Assembly (NCBI GenBank): GCA_013399895.1
Contig: VXBA01004386.1
Location: 362,319 to 426,318, forward strand
Origin: Serilophus lunatus
Taxonomy: Eukaryota; Chordata; Aves; Passeriformes; Eurylaimidae
Reading direction: 5' to 3'
Length of the DNA stretch: 64,000 bases
The notes under the pieces were generated by a model. That model searched no databases, had not been told where the DNA came from, and saw nothing but the letters and a program-made list of their open reading frames with translations. Positions 52,756-64,000 of this stretch are shown piece after piece. The number at the start of each line of letters is the position of its first letter. Positions within the stretch are counted from its first letter, which is position 1. The translations under genes and the position numbers were made by a program.

Positions 52756-52811
52756 CTGTCAGAAAAAGGTAAACAAAAGAAAAACAAAACAAAACAAAAC
52801 AAAATGTTAGG
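52756..52811 (-). other. ZNF521: 3' splice region of the 60-nt exon with TTTTG repeat tract
   Basis: On the minus strand a branch-like CCTAAC sits at 52811-52806 (A at 52807, 52 nt from the exon). A T-rich tract follows, built mainly of TTTTG units, then CTTTTTCTGACAG. There is no AG between this branch-like site and the acceptor. The acceptor is CAG directly followed by TAG, a NAGNAG pair. Using the second AG would remove one codon (the Val of VEEN) and keep the frame. Confidence 0.7.
52780..52804. repeat. (AAAAC)n microsatellite, about five units
   Basis: The plus strand shows nearly five AAAAC units. In the direction of ZNF521 transcription it is a TTTTG repeat and makes up most of the pyrimidine tract of the 60-nt exon. 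Three TAGG units follow at about 52808-52819. Confidence 0.95.
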
Positions 52812-55800
52812 TAGGTAGGTGAAGTGTTTCAAGTATCTTTACACCAGCCTCAGTTCTGAAAGCCAGCAATGCTTGCACAAGACGGGCAAGAAAAGCTGCA
52901 CTGCAAAGTGCGAAAGTGTAGACCAGACCAAGACAGAATACATTGCTGTATGGAAGCTACAAATCTGAGAATAGAGTGCTCAAATCATTTTCATGGCTTA
53001 AACAAATCGAATTTCCTTTGGGACATTTGTCTTCAATGTACTTTACTGTATTTGATTATAGACCTAAACAACAGAACAATTCTGGGCTTTAGGATTCTGC
53101 TTGCTCCACACAGATAAGAGAAAGCCTTCTCCTGGCAGATGGGAGAGGTGTGTGTGCTAATTCACAAATAAGCTTTAAAAAATAATAATAATCCTATATT
53201 CAGTAGCAAACATCTCAGCAGTGCAGACAGCCTTGCAAAGGAGAACTAACCCCATGCTGTTTTACTGTATACACCATGCCAGCATCTTTCCCTTGGCTTA
53301 CAGCTTTCCAGAGCAGTAGAACTAAAAACAATACAATTCTTGTCAGATTCACCATTCAAAACTTGTTGGGCGAGTGAACCTAACAAGAGCCATTCTGCTG
53401 CTACTTTGAAAAGTTAGAGAGTGCTGTTCTCATATGCTCTGATACGATGCCTAAGTAAGATTGACTCTCCCAAAGCAAAAGTAAGGGAAGAGCTAAAAGG
53501 CAGAACCATTTCCTTTTTGTTCTTCCAAAGACCAAGTTCTTTGAGTTAGAGAACAGCAGAGAGAAAAGAATTCATTTTCCCTCCACAGGGGAAAAAGCTG
53601 AAAGGGGAAAGACTGTACTTCTGCAGCATTTCCACTCCCAAGAATTCAGACCTCAAAAAACAATCATGCAACTGAATTAAAGCCCAAAGGTTTGAGGTAT
53701 TTTTCCTGGTTCTTGGGACAAGAGAGTGCAACACGTAGGATCACATATAAATCTAGACATATATGCAAAAGAAGAGATACATATACACACTCCACAGGTA
53801 CCTCTTTTCCTCCTCCGCCAACCCCAAGGCTTCATACAACTGGTTGTTTCTAGAATCTGAGTTTCTAGAAAAAAAACACCAGTTTTCGTAAGGACACTCT
53901 TAGGACACCAGAAACTTGTAACACAGTTCATATATTAGAAAGAGTCAAGTATATTCTCTGGAGGACTTTAAACAATCTTTATCTCTGTCCCAGAGCTGTG
54001 CCTAGTAAGCAAACTCTTCTCATCTACAGAGATCTGATAAAAGTTTCCCCAGCCCTGGAGTCAGCCAAGTATTTCACAAAATAGGATTTTATGAACTGAT
54101 TGTTTCAGTTGAACCTTGTATTTCACAGCCACAACGTTACCAGTACCTCAGCTGTGATAATACTGCATGATTTTCTTTGTTACGCTGAAGCAGTCATCCC
54201 AGCAGTCCTCACAGTTAAAGGAAACCGGTCAGATGAAGAAAGCAGTGGGAAAAGCTTGGGAAAAGCTGAGTTTTGGGGAACATGTGGTCAAATGCAAACT
54301 AACCTAAATAGAAAGATTTTCCACTAAGGCAGCACAGATCTCTCAGATTAATTAATAAAGGAAGGAAAATAATGAATACAAATAGTATATGATTAACACA
54401 AAAAAACCCCACCAAAAAACAACCAAACAAAAATAACCAACCGTCATTAGTAACCCCCTGAAAGCCCCCAGGGAGACCTCTGCAGCAACCCAAACTGACC
54501 CTGTTTATGGACATCATCAGCTGTTGATCTATTTCCAAAAAATGTTCTCAAGAACAAGCTCTAAAACTGAAAATAAAACTGAAAATAAGTCCACTTTCCA
54601 TCTCTCAAGAGGAAACTCACCTTGGTCATCCATACCTACTGATCAGCCTTATTAAGGGCTGTAGATGTATTAGCTGCCCTCAACCAGACAACATCACAAA
54701 CTCAGTCCAGAAAAGCAGTTTAAGAATTCTACCATTTCCTAAGTTTCAAGATGGAATTGAGGTCTCCAAACATGAACTTTTCAATTACTAATTCCCAAGG
54801 GGCTACCTGCTGAGAACTAAACAAGATCTCCACTTGGAGGTGTATGCAAACTGAAATGCAAGAGTCCATGTTTTTCCGGCTGTTCTGTCCTGAATGTCTA
54901 CTGCCACCAGCTGCAGTATCAGAATCTCTCACTGCTCCACAAAAGTGACAGCACAATGAAATGTACTGAGCTTCACACTGCTGAGAGCTACACCAAACAT
55001 TTTTATGTCTTAAAATGGAAAAAAGAAACACGGATATTGCCTAACAAATTGTTTCCAGGTATGCAATTTTGTATCACAAAACCATGACATCATAGGCCTT
55101 GTGAAACCAAACATTTTATAACTTCCCTGCTATTTTGGGATCTAAAAATTGTGTGAGAGCTGAGGTTTGCTTTCAACAAAGGCTGACTGACCACTACGCC
55201 TTCAGTGAACTAAAAAGAGGAAACAAGTATAACAACAGTTAACTTTGCGTCTGGCATCTTTCTAAACTGTTGTTCATCCCTTTAAGGATTCTCAGTCACA
55301 ACAGAACCAAGTAGGTCACAACAGGCCACGGCACAAAGATGTGCTAATAATAGTCAGCTAGACTAACATGTTCGTCAGGAAAATTAAAACCATATTTAGG
55401 GGGAAATATGGTAAAAGGAAAAAGAAAACTTCTCCACAAAACCCAGTGAATTAGGGAAATCTTAGCATTAGCACAAATCACCTACAAAATAGCATCTCGA
55501 TTTCCTTTGCATGAAATTAGCTCATTCCTCCAGCTAGCAGGGGTATTCCTTACATTAAGTAAGCTACAGCTGGTAGCATCAGATAAGCTCTTGATTAGCA
55601 CTTAACACCTTTCCACAACCCAATTCTGAAAACTTCAGTGCTATTTCAGCTCTCAGGCCACTGTTAAACTCACCTGATTATGAAAGGTAGCGTGACATGC
55701 AGCCAACATTAACTTCCCCTAAATATTAACTATATCATTTTCTTTCAGAAGAGGAAGGCTTTAAAGAGATGCTTTAAATTTTGCTAACCAAAAACATTTC

Positions 55801-57439
55801 TCTAGCACTAGCATGAAGTGTAACTAAAAAAAGCTACAAGCATGATATGCAAATAAACAGTAGCACTTATGTACTATTATTAATTCAAACATCAAAATTG
55901 TTGATACTCTAAATCTGCAATTGTGCACAGGGATGTCATCTTCATTATAGCATATACCATATCCTAGCATAAGATGAATTCACTGTAACGAAGCCATAGA
56001 AAACCAGTGAAAGAGAGGCCTCAGAAAAGCAGAACAATACCTTATTAATCCAGTATGAAAAAGTGATGTTACTACTAAAGAGCACTTCTAGATACTTTTG
56101 AAACAATATTGTCAGGAAAGAAACAATATTCCTTGTCCCTACAACTACGTGTTTATGGCCACAGGTCACCTGTTTTTTAAGCTGTAGAAATATTTCTCAA
56201 TTGACTTATGTGTTCCTTAAAACAACAAATGATCAATTTCCTACTACATATTTTCTCAGGACAATTTTGGAGAAACCAAACAAACAGGAAACCCAAGGAA
56301 AAAAATTTCAAAAAAGGACAGATCACTACAACTGTGGCACCATGCTTCTTGAGAACAATTTAAAAAAAAAAAATCTCAATAAGGGAAAAGATAATTCCAG
56401 CATGTTAATTCTATCTCCAGTTATAAAAGCTTGTGGGTTGGACAAATACCAATTTTTAAAATTTTACTAAAAAATAAAAGAAAATCTCTCTAAACTGAAG
56501 CTGTATCTGTGTGAAAGGTTAACACATTTCAGCTTTGATACAGCCAGTGTCCAAGGCAAACCCTGGTTTCAGTTCAGAGCACATCTCATGCTTAGTCTGC
56601 TGAATGTCAACATTAAGACCAACTATTCCTTTTTAAAGAAAGAAAAATCAAAAAGAAAACCAACTCAACAAATCAAGTAGAACCATCAAGGACAGGCAGT
56701 AAGGAAAACCTATGGGAATTTTGATATAGAGGTCCTAAAAACAGAATTAATCTCCTGACTGCTCTGCAGCAACACCTGCTGATCAATGAGGATTTCACCC
56801 CTTTTGCCTAAACTCTGCTCGTGGGACACATAGTTAGTTGATAAAAGAAGATCACTTTATAAAGTTACTACAAAATATGTACAGATTTTCTAGTTTGCAA
56901 GATCTCATTCGTATTCGACTGACTAACCAGGATTCCTCTTCACTGAAAAGTTAATCTGTAGATTTTGCACCCTAAGGAAGAACACAAGTCATTTCTGGTT
57001 GATGTCTGGAAAAAAATCTTACACAGAAAAGAAATGGATAAAATTGGATATATGGAAAAGTACATTTTCACTGAAAGGGAAGCCTTTTGGAGAACTCCCA
57101 CTAAGATTTATGGTTTCTGACCTATTACAAACCATAATAAAATAAAAGCAAAAGATAATTGAAAAAAAGTCTATTTTCTTCTTTTCTAGGTAGATTAATA
57201 AATTTTGAAAAAGAAAAAAAAACTGCCCCAAATGCCTGAGCCTCTTTTCAGCTTGTTAAACAAAGCAGGAGAAGCCACATATCCCAAAATAAACTATAAA
57301 AATAGATTGCTATTGATTTATCCTTTCCTAAAATGTATTCCTTGAGAGATGTGAAAATAAACCTAATATAACAACTATGACTGTCAGGATAGGAAGTTTA
57401 GAATATATATTTTTAACTCGCACTTTGCATTTCCTACAA

Positions 57440-57640
57440 TTCAATACTTGATCTATAAAGTTCCATTAGCATATGATTAGTAATTCAATTTAAAGCCATC
57501 TTTGCACAAAAGCCTTTTTCTTAGGATGGTAACTTCGCCAAGTGCATCTTCAATCTACATGTTTGAATAATTTCTGCAGACAAGTAATAGAGACACCAGC
57601 TGTATTAGCATAATCAATACACAATTTGCCGAGTTACCGA
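57440..57640. promoter_or_regulatory. Candidate conserved non-coding block rich in TAAT cores
   Basis: Complex, repeat-free sequence with several homeodomain-type cores (GATTAGTAATTC, GTATTAGCATAATC) and an unusual pair of CpGs in GCCGAGTTACCGAG. There is no coding potential. I flag it as a possible enhancer in the ZNF521 upstream intron; this is weak evidence. Confidence 0.25.
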
Positions 57641-58556
57641 GACAGAACAGAAGTAAAATGTGTGTGCCATTATTTCAGTACCTACAAATGACTGTAATTT
57701 CTGGAAGTATCTCTCCACTTTTCCTTTCTCCTCATGGTCACATAAAAACCAGGGAGACATTCATACTGACACCATCCACAGGTAGATATTAAGTATGATT
57801 AGACAGATAAATCATATAGCAGAAGGCAAATTTAAGAGCCAGTTGCAGGGGATGTTGAGTAGCCTCTAACTCTATTGAAGTCAATGGATTTTGAAGATTT
57901 TTCACATTTTGCAATAATGTCCTGTGGAAATACATCTCCACAAGGGTTCAGTCAGGATACAGAACTGAAATTAAAGAAGTTACAAAAAATATTAAATGCA
58001 GGATCACATGTCCATGAATCACCTGCTAGGGCTACATATTCCTCACCTTTCTTCTCTCCCGAGGTACCACTAGTGCTCTAAGACTCACCCTTTAAACTTC
58101 TGGCCAACACATGCAAGTACAGGACTTCACACCTGACTATGCCACAAGTACGCATCGTTTCAGTGGGTGACTCCTGAAAGTCAACAACCATTTCAGAATG
58201 CTTCATAATGGCCTTTAAGACAACTGGCATCCATAAATGTCCAGAACTACTAAGAAATTATTGTTTTCTAGTGCTGTTATTTAGATACACCTTCACCTAT
58301 CAGCTACTAGCCAGAAACCTGGTTACCAATTGGACTGCCAACTGTGTATCTTCACAAAGATTTTAGAGTTAGAAGACTTGGAAAAAGAAATGCATTGGCA
58401 TGCTAACATTTCAAATATCTACATTCCAGAACTCCATTGAAAATTATTTCTGTGTGTAGCCACAACTTTACAAAAATCCAATTAATCATGTGCATGAATA
58501 TTTATAAGGATTTGTTTTCCTTTGTGCTGTGACATACCCCTTTTCCTATTATTATT

Positions 58557-58566
58557 CCCCCCCCCC
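58557..58566. repeat. C10 homopolymer
   Basis: Ten consecutive C between TATTATT and AGCATTG. Confidence 0.95.
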
Positions 58567-60686
58567 AGCATTGTAACAATATTTTCTTGACATTGGAAAT
58601 TATTTTCCTTAAAAAGATTCCTCTTATATAAAGCATTCTTTCCTCTTTCATTTGCTTTTTCCAGAAGACAAAGTCCTTCATAGCACTCATATTTTTCACT
58701 CCTCTCTTTAGTCTATCCCAACACTGAGCTTGGGTTTCTGTTTTTTTTCTCCTAATGTTCTTCTTGTAGAAAGACTGAATTAGGAGTCCCCAATTAAACT
58801 GCAGTGGTTGGAAAATATTATCCTTATGCTAAAATAATGTATTTTCCTAGGCAGTGAGTAAACATAAAAGTAATAAATACACTTAAGTGGAAAGACATTG
58901 TGCTCAAGTAATCCTTTGGATATTATTCCAACCCTTGATCTCAAAGTTGGCAGTATCCAAATGTGACAGCCTAAAGATGTCCAGTTTTACATAACACTAT
59001 GTGCAGAAAAGGCAGAAGATGCTCTTTCCAGCAGCAGAGGGATAATTCTAAACCCCAAAGCTGGAGGGTATATCTTTTTTCTGGATAGCTGAGGTAATAG
59101 AATAATTAATCCTGCCCAGAATGCTAACTACATCTCTTTAATCATACATCCTTGAACAAGGTTAAACCATACTCCTATTTCTATTGTTTAAGTAAATAAC
59201 GTTATATTTTAAAAAGTACTTTTCTCCAAAGAATCTTAGAGCTTTTTATAAACTAAGTAAATTTCAGACATCCCTAAAACTCTATCATACAATGTAACAG
59301 ATAGATCTCTGAGTCAAATTGAGGACCAGGGTGAGAATTAGCAAAGCAAGAAGGAATCACTTTGGGAGTTAATTCTTAGGATCAGAGTATCTTATCTTAG
59401 TATCGGGGACTTTCAGCTGTCCTGCCTATCTTAGGCCAATTACTCCACCTCCATTCCTGACAATGTGACTGTGGCCAACCAGTCCATTCTGGGTGAAGAC
59501 AGAAGCTAGGAAGCTAAGAACAATCTTAAGCCTAAGTACAAAACCCAGTACCTTAACATGAACATATTCTGAGTGGTTCCTCTCAGTATACCGGAGCTGT
59601 GTATCACCTAAGCTTTCTTACTCAGGGTGACAAAACTGACAATTTCTGGTACTCCTTTAGACCTGTATTTTCAACTGTGCTTAGAAAATGGGAAATTTAT
59701 TAAACACTGGCTACAAAACTCAAACTCAGCAAGAGAGAGCAATTTGAATCAAACTGACGCATGGAACACAGAATCTCCAAAGTAACCAACATTTCACAAG
59801 TCTGAAGACAGGTGATGTAAGGAAGGGCAATGAGGACTTACAGTAAACGCTACTGTAGATGATCATTGCCTTTGAAAGTTAAGTCATTTATTTCTATGAC
59901 TAAAAGGAGATGCTTAAAATTCAGGAGTTTGGGCTGTCTGACACTGTTCCAATACCAAAACAAAATATAGCTGCATGCTTGAGCCCTATTACCTAAAGAC
60001 ACATTTATTTGAATCAAAAATATCAAACCAAAAGAAAAACAACCAAAACCCCCCAAACAACCACAACACCCTACCTCCTTTCCCTGATCTACCAGAGATC
60101 TCTATTTATTGTATACCAGGGTTTTATAAGTTTAATTTTGATCCCTCAAACTCTTCTCTCTTCTAGATGGCTTTCTATCATGTAGGACATGATAGCGATA
60201 TGGTCTATAGCCACAAAGAAGCTTAGAAGCCAAAAAACTAGTGCAGGGATGCTGCACCTAATTTACCAGCAGTTCTGCTCAGATGCTACTTGGGTCAGAC
60301 AATACCTACATTTTTACCTTCAAGGCTTTCTCAGTGCTGTGCAGCTCAATGCCGAAATCAAACTGAAGCTTCACCACAGCTGAGTAGTGGAAGATCACAT
60401 ATTCTCCTGCCTGCCCTGGCTTTGGATGTCGCCTCTGGGCTTGTTCTTCAGACTTCATATACCTTTCCCTGGTTGCTACAAGACAATGGCTGAAAATGTG
60501 TGGGTTGAAACACATCTTCCTTTCCTCCTCTTGCCCACACCCACTGGTTAGATCACTCACCCAGGATGTGGGTGGAACCAGTTGAACTTTCTCCTCTGTC
60601 ACAAGGATTTGTTACTCATGTTGTGAGCCTCCTCACAAAGAGAACTTACCCTAAGATTTGAGGTGCACCTGTTCACTGCTGTTGAA

Positions 60687-60743
60687 GCTACAATATTCTC
60701 TGTACTAGAAAAAAGCTACAATATTCACTGTACTAGAAAAAAA
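60687..60743. repeat. 28-bp tandem duplication
   Basis: GCTACAATATTC then TCTGTACTAGAAAAAA is repeated immediately with one T-to-A change and one extra A. Its near identity suggests a recent duplication. Confidence 0.95.
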
Positions 60744-62901
60744 GGAGAACGAGCACGATATTTAATTCTTGTGGTTAGAGCATCCACATGGCAAGTGGGA
60801 TACATGGACTCCAGCTCTAGTTTCATTGAAATAATTCATCAAAAGTAATATTGCAGACCAGGCAGACCAGGACCTAGGTCTTCTCTTTCTTCATAGTACT
60901 CAAGCCATTGGAGCCATGAGTCTCATGTATGAATGTTCTTTGTCACCCTCTTGTCCAACAAATACTTAATTACACTTTTGAAAAGGGAAACATGATCGAC
61001 AAAAATAACAAAGCAACTCACATTCATAGCACAATATGTTGCTGTGTAATGACTATTTCCTCCCTGTGACATAGAGATTCAAAAACCTTTAGACTAAGCA
61101 CAGAACAGAATCCCTTCCTCTCACATCTTAGCATACCTGGCAAGTATCTTTCCACCTTCAGTAAAGGGAAGATGAAAAGCAGCAGTACGCCACTGCAATT
61201 CCTTCTAACCTGTTCCCTTATCTCCAAAAAGCTGGGTCAGAGAAGTGACTGCAGTGAGGTACCCTATTGCACCAACTAAGATGCCCACATCTACAAAGAA
61301 TTCAAGAGCTTGGTGCATGGTGACTATTCCACCAGGCAACCAGTCACCTATAAACTAAGCACTTCTGCACTGTTCTGTTGCAGTATGCAAGACCTTGGGT
61401 TTTCTGTATCTAACCTTAAATATTTCTGACCCCTGGTTTGCATCTGACAAACAAGTCTTCAACGCAACAGATTCACCAGAAATTGCAAAACAAATCTGTT
61501 CCTATGATCTAGTTCTTTATAAGTCACATAAAAAAATCCCTTCCCAGTGAGTGGTTGCATGCAGAGACCAATGCAAACCCATTTCCTCCTCCCATCTTCA
61601 GAGTGAAAACGTTACATCAGGCATGGATCTTGACATCCTGTTGTCCTGGAACCAGTGAATCAGAAAGTTCCTTCCTCACAATTGTATTCTTTGGAGGTGG
61701 AAAATAATTAGCTTCCCCACCCCCTCCTCCTTCCTACTGCCACTGTCAAAGTTAGAAATTCACTTGACTCTGGAAAAAAAAAATCCAGCCATTGCAATTC
61801 GGTCCCAGAGAAAGTTTTGTTGATCAAAGCATAGCCTAGTCTTCCCAATGACGCTGCCTCACTACATCACATCATCCACTCCAGCAACACAGCAAGTATT
61901 TTATTTTTGTTTTTAACGTTCCTTTCAAGAAGTGAATGAATCAATAATAGAAGTTAAAATTGAGAGGTTACCAATAGAAATGAGTAACAGAAAAATAAAA
62001 CTACAAAATCAATTATCAAGGAATTCATTGTCTGAAATATATTTTTCCATCAAAACACAACCTAAAAGTAGTCAGGGTACAATAAGTCGCAGGGACTCTA
62101 TACAAAAGCCATCTACTGTACAGTCAACCAGGACATTTAGACTTAGAAGTGCTCCAGCTTTTCCACACTCGTCTGGAACACTGAGCATCTGCATGAAAAA
62201 CTAGGAGAGCAGTTTTGCGTTAAGTAAGGACAAAACTCCTGTTCCAGGTTATTGCCTTGCATGAGAAATTAAGCTCTCCAAAAGTTGAGTTTGGGACAGA
62301 GGGAAAACACTGATAATCCTCACTATCAACATCCCATCCACTTGTCCTCAGGACAAAAAGGTGCTCTGCTTCAACTATTTAACTAATGACTAGCACTTCC
62401 AAATTTGTAAGAAGGCTAACTAGTTACTGATATTGTATTTTCCAAGAACCACAATAAGCCAATACCACATTAAATAAAGAAGGAGGGGAAAGTCACTATA
62501 CCAACTGATATGTAGAAAACTTCAATAAATCTTGAAAGACCAGAAATCCTAACTTTCCAAAGAAAAATTGCACCTAATTGCACCTTTGATTAAAAGTGAA
62601 AGTATCAGACGAATCACTTACTGAAAAAGAAACACCTCTCTGTCTTACTGCCATGACACACATGAAAAAACTACAATTAAAGAACTCCTCAAAATCTAAA
62701 ATTTCATTGGGAATTAATTGTGCAGAATTGTAAGTAACAATCGTACAACCCTTTTGAATACATATTATATGGGTTCAACTGTACAGAGAACAGTGGGAAT
62801 TCGGTATGCACAGCATCACTCTAGCTAAAGGAAAATTTAAGATTCAAATGTGCACACCCCAGAAGAACTTGTATAACCTAGACTAAGCCCTGAAAAGGAG
62901 A

Positions 62902-62912
62902 GGGGGGGGGGG
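62902..62912. repeat. G11 homopolymer
   Basis: Eleven consecutive G after GGAGA; a second shorter G7 run lies about 90 bp on (near 62995-63001). Confidence 0.95.
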
Positions 62913-64000
62913 AAATTCTACAACTTTTTCTTTGTAATTACACAGTATGGAAGAGAAAAAATGTGTGTGAAATTAAAAGAACACAAAGCAGGCAGGGGGG
63001 GAAAGCATGACCAATATTAACTACTATTCTAAATATGGAAGACAACTATCCTGGTTCAAAAATCCACTGAAAGAGGACAGTTTTGTTCAGTCTTCCTTAT
63101 GTGTACACAGAAGAATATAAAACAGATTTTCTTTGGAAAGTAGGAGGGTTGAATGAAAATGTTAATTATAGCATGTTGTAATAAGGATACCCCCAAGATC
63201 AGCCCTATCTTTTTTGCTACAGCATAGTCCCTAGGCATATGGCTAACTATTCCTTGATCATTATCCTGGCTAAAACTAAAGCTACTGAAGTTTAGGAGAC
63301 TCATATCTAACAGAATTTCTTTCATCTCTAATAATTGCTAAACTAGCATAATTACTCATACTTGAGGTGAAATCGAACTCAAGTTGTTTAAAATTAAAAC
63401 CAAAACAAATCTCACCACCACTTTTGGTCTTTGCACATCCATCTTTTGTCAGAATCCTATGCCAAATGTTGCATTACAGTCTAAAAGTATTTAAAAGCCT
63501 CTCTTGTGCTGTCCAACTTTTATAAAGACAGCAACTGGAAAACTTTAATGCTTTGTAGTAACACGCTGAAAAATGTATTTGAGAAGGGACATGCACATTT
63601 TTACAGCACCAGGTAAAACAGGCCAAATTCTTTGTAGATCTGTATGTTGTCCCTTCAGGGAAATACATATATATGTACATATACATGTCACAGTTCTGAT
63701 TTAAGTGAAATAGTGCATTTTCCCTACTCCCAAGTGGGACTGATTCTGAGCTCAGGTAACCTTAGAAGAAAACTGTAAAATACAGCTAGGAAAAGATTCT
63801 AAGAGGTTGTCTTAAGGTATCAGCATTTATACTCTATTTTAATCATTCTAAAAAGAAACTCTCCAGATATCTTCTTTTCATTGTTTTACACAGAAAAAAA
63901 AATACTGAATCTATATGGTCTACATAAAACACTAACAGTTTTTCTGGATCTTTTCCTCATGTACAGTTATTCATAAGGAAATTTCTTTTTTCCAAAATGC

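Larger units (their letters stand above)
52756..64000 (-). other. ZNF521: ZNF521 intron upstream of the 60-nt exon (partial)
   Basis: This is about 11.2 kb of AT-rich sequence with no exon I recognise. The ZNF521 start exon, expected to encode MSRRKQAKPRSLK in a GC-rich setting, is not present, so the promoter lies beyond the right edge. Visible contents are a 28-bp tandem duplication at 60687-60743, C and G homopolymers at 58557-58566 and 62902-62912, a short TA/CA-rich tract near 63666-63690, and a TAAT-rich block at about 57440-57640. Open frames are short and show no protein signature. Confidence 0.85.

Noticed and set aside
53000..64000. Search for the ZNF521 first coding exon (MSRRKQAKPR)
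   Set aside because: No minus-strand frame encodes it and there is no GC-rich promoter-like region; it must lie outside the window.
1..64000. tRNA, rRNA, CRISPR, phage or operon-like structures
   Set aside because: Nothing with the needed repeats, conserved RNA cores or gene spacing was seen; the composition is that of a vertebrate intron.

Overview
The window is vertebrate nuclear DNA, most likely from a bird. Two repeats show the 3' end typical of avian/reptilian CR1 LINEs, ending in a GATTCTATG-type tail, at 14666-14916 and 39071-39320. There is also an old solo LTR and no bacterial-style gene packing. Almost all of the 64 kb is intronic and AT-rich, with few CpGs. The one protein-coding gene I can support is ZNF521 (EHZF/Zfp521), a nuclear multi-zinc-finger transcriptional co-regulator, transcribed from the minus strand.

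Two ZNF521 coding exons are visible. The downstream one (46949-47128, 180 nt) encodes the acidic N-terminal segment and the first, atypical C2HC zinc finger. The upstream one (52696-52755, 60 nt) encodes an acidic 20-residue insert starting VEENETED, which in my recollection is absent from the canonical human isoform. Both exons are phase 1 at both ends. The first coding exon (MSRRKQAKPRSLK in human) and the large exon carrying most fingers are outside the window. The window therefore shows the following in gene order, right to left: part of an upstream intron (64000-52756), the 60-nt exon, a 5.57-kb intron, the 180-nt exon, and at least 46.9 kb of the following intron.

Region by region: 1-17.5 kb is plain intron with a degraded CR1 piece, a MIR-like SINE piece, simple repeats and one clear CR1. 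17.4-20.2 kb stands out for a short CpG cluster (about 18.05-18.23 kb) and a motif-dense block (about 19.73-19.94 kb) that looks like a conserved regulatory element. 20-35 kb is plain intron with homopolymer tracts, a two-copy duplication (about 30.25 and 31.35 kb) that creates matching minus-strand splice-donor motifs, and a palindromic PAR-bZIP-type site at 33.14 kb. 35-46.9 kb holds a second CR1, the minus-oriented solo LTR (about 40.50-40.79 kb) and a short tandem duplication. 47-64 kb holds the two exons, their splice signals and further non-coding sequence.

I found no complete gene, no RNA gene and no CRISPR, phage or other exotic system. The most interesting points are the probable cassette exon with a NAGNAG acceptor behind a TTTTG microsatellite, and candidate regulatory elements inside the introns.
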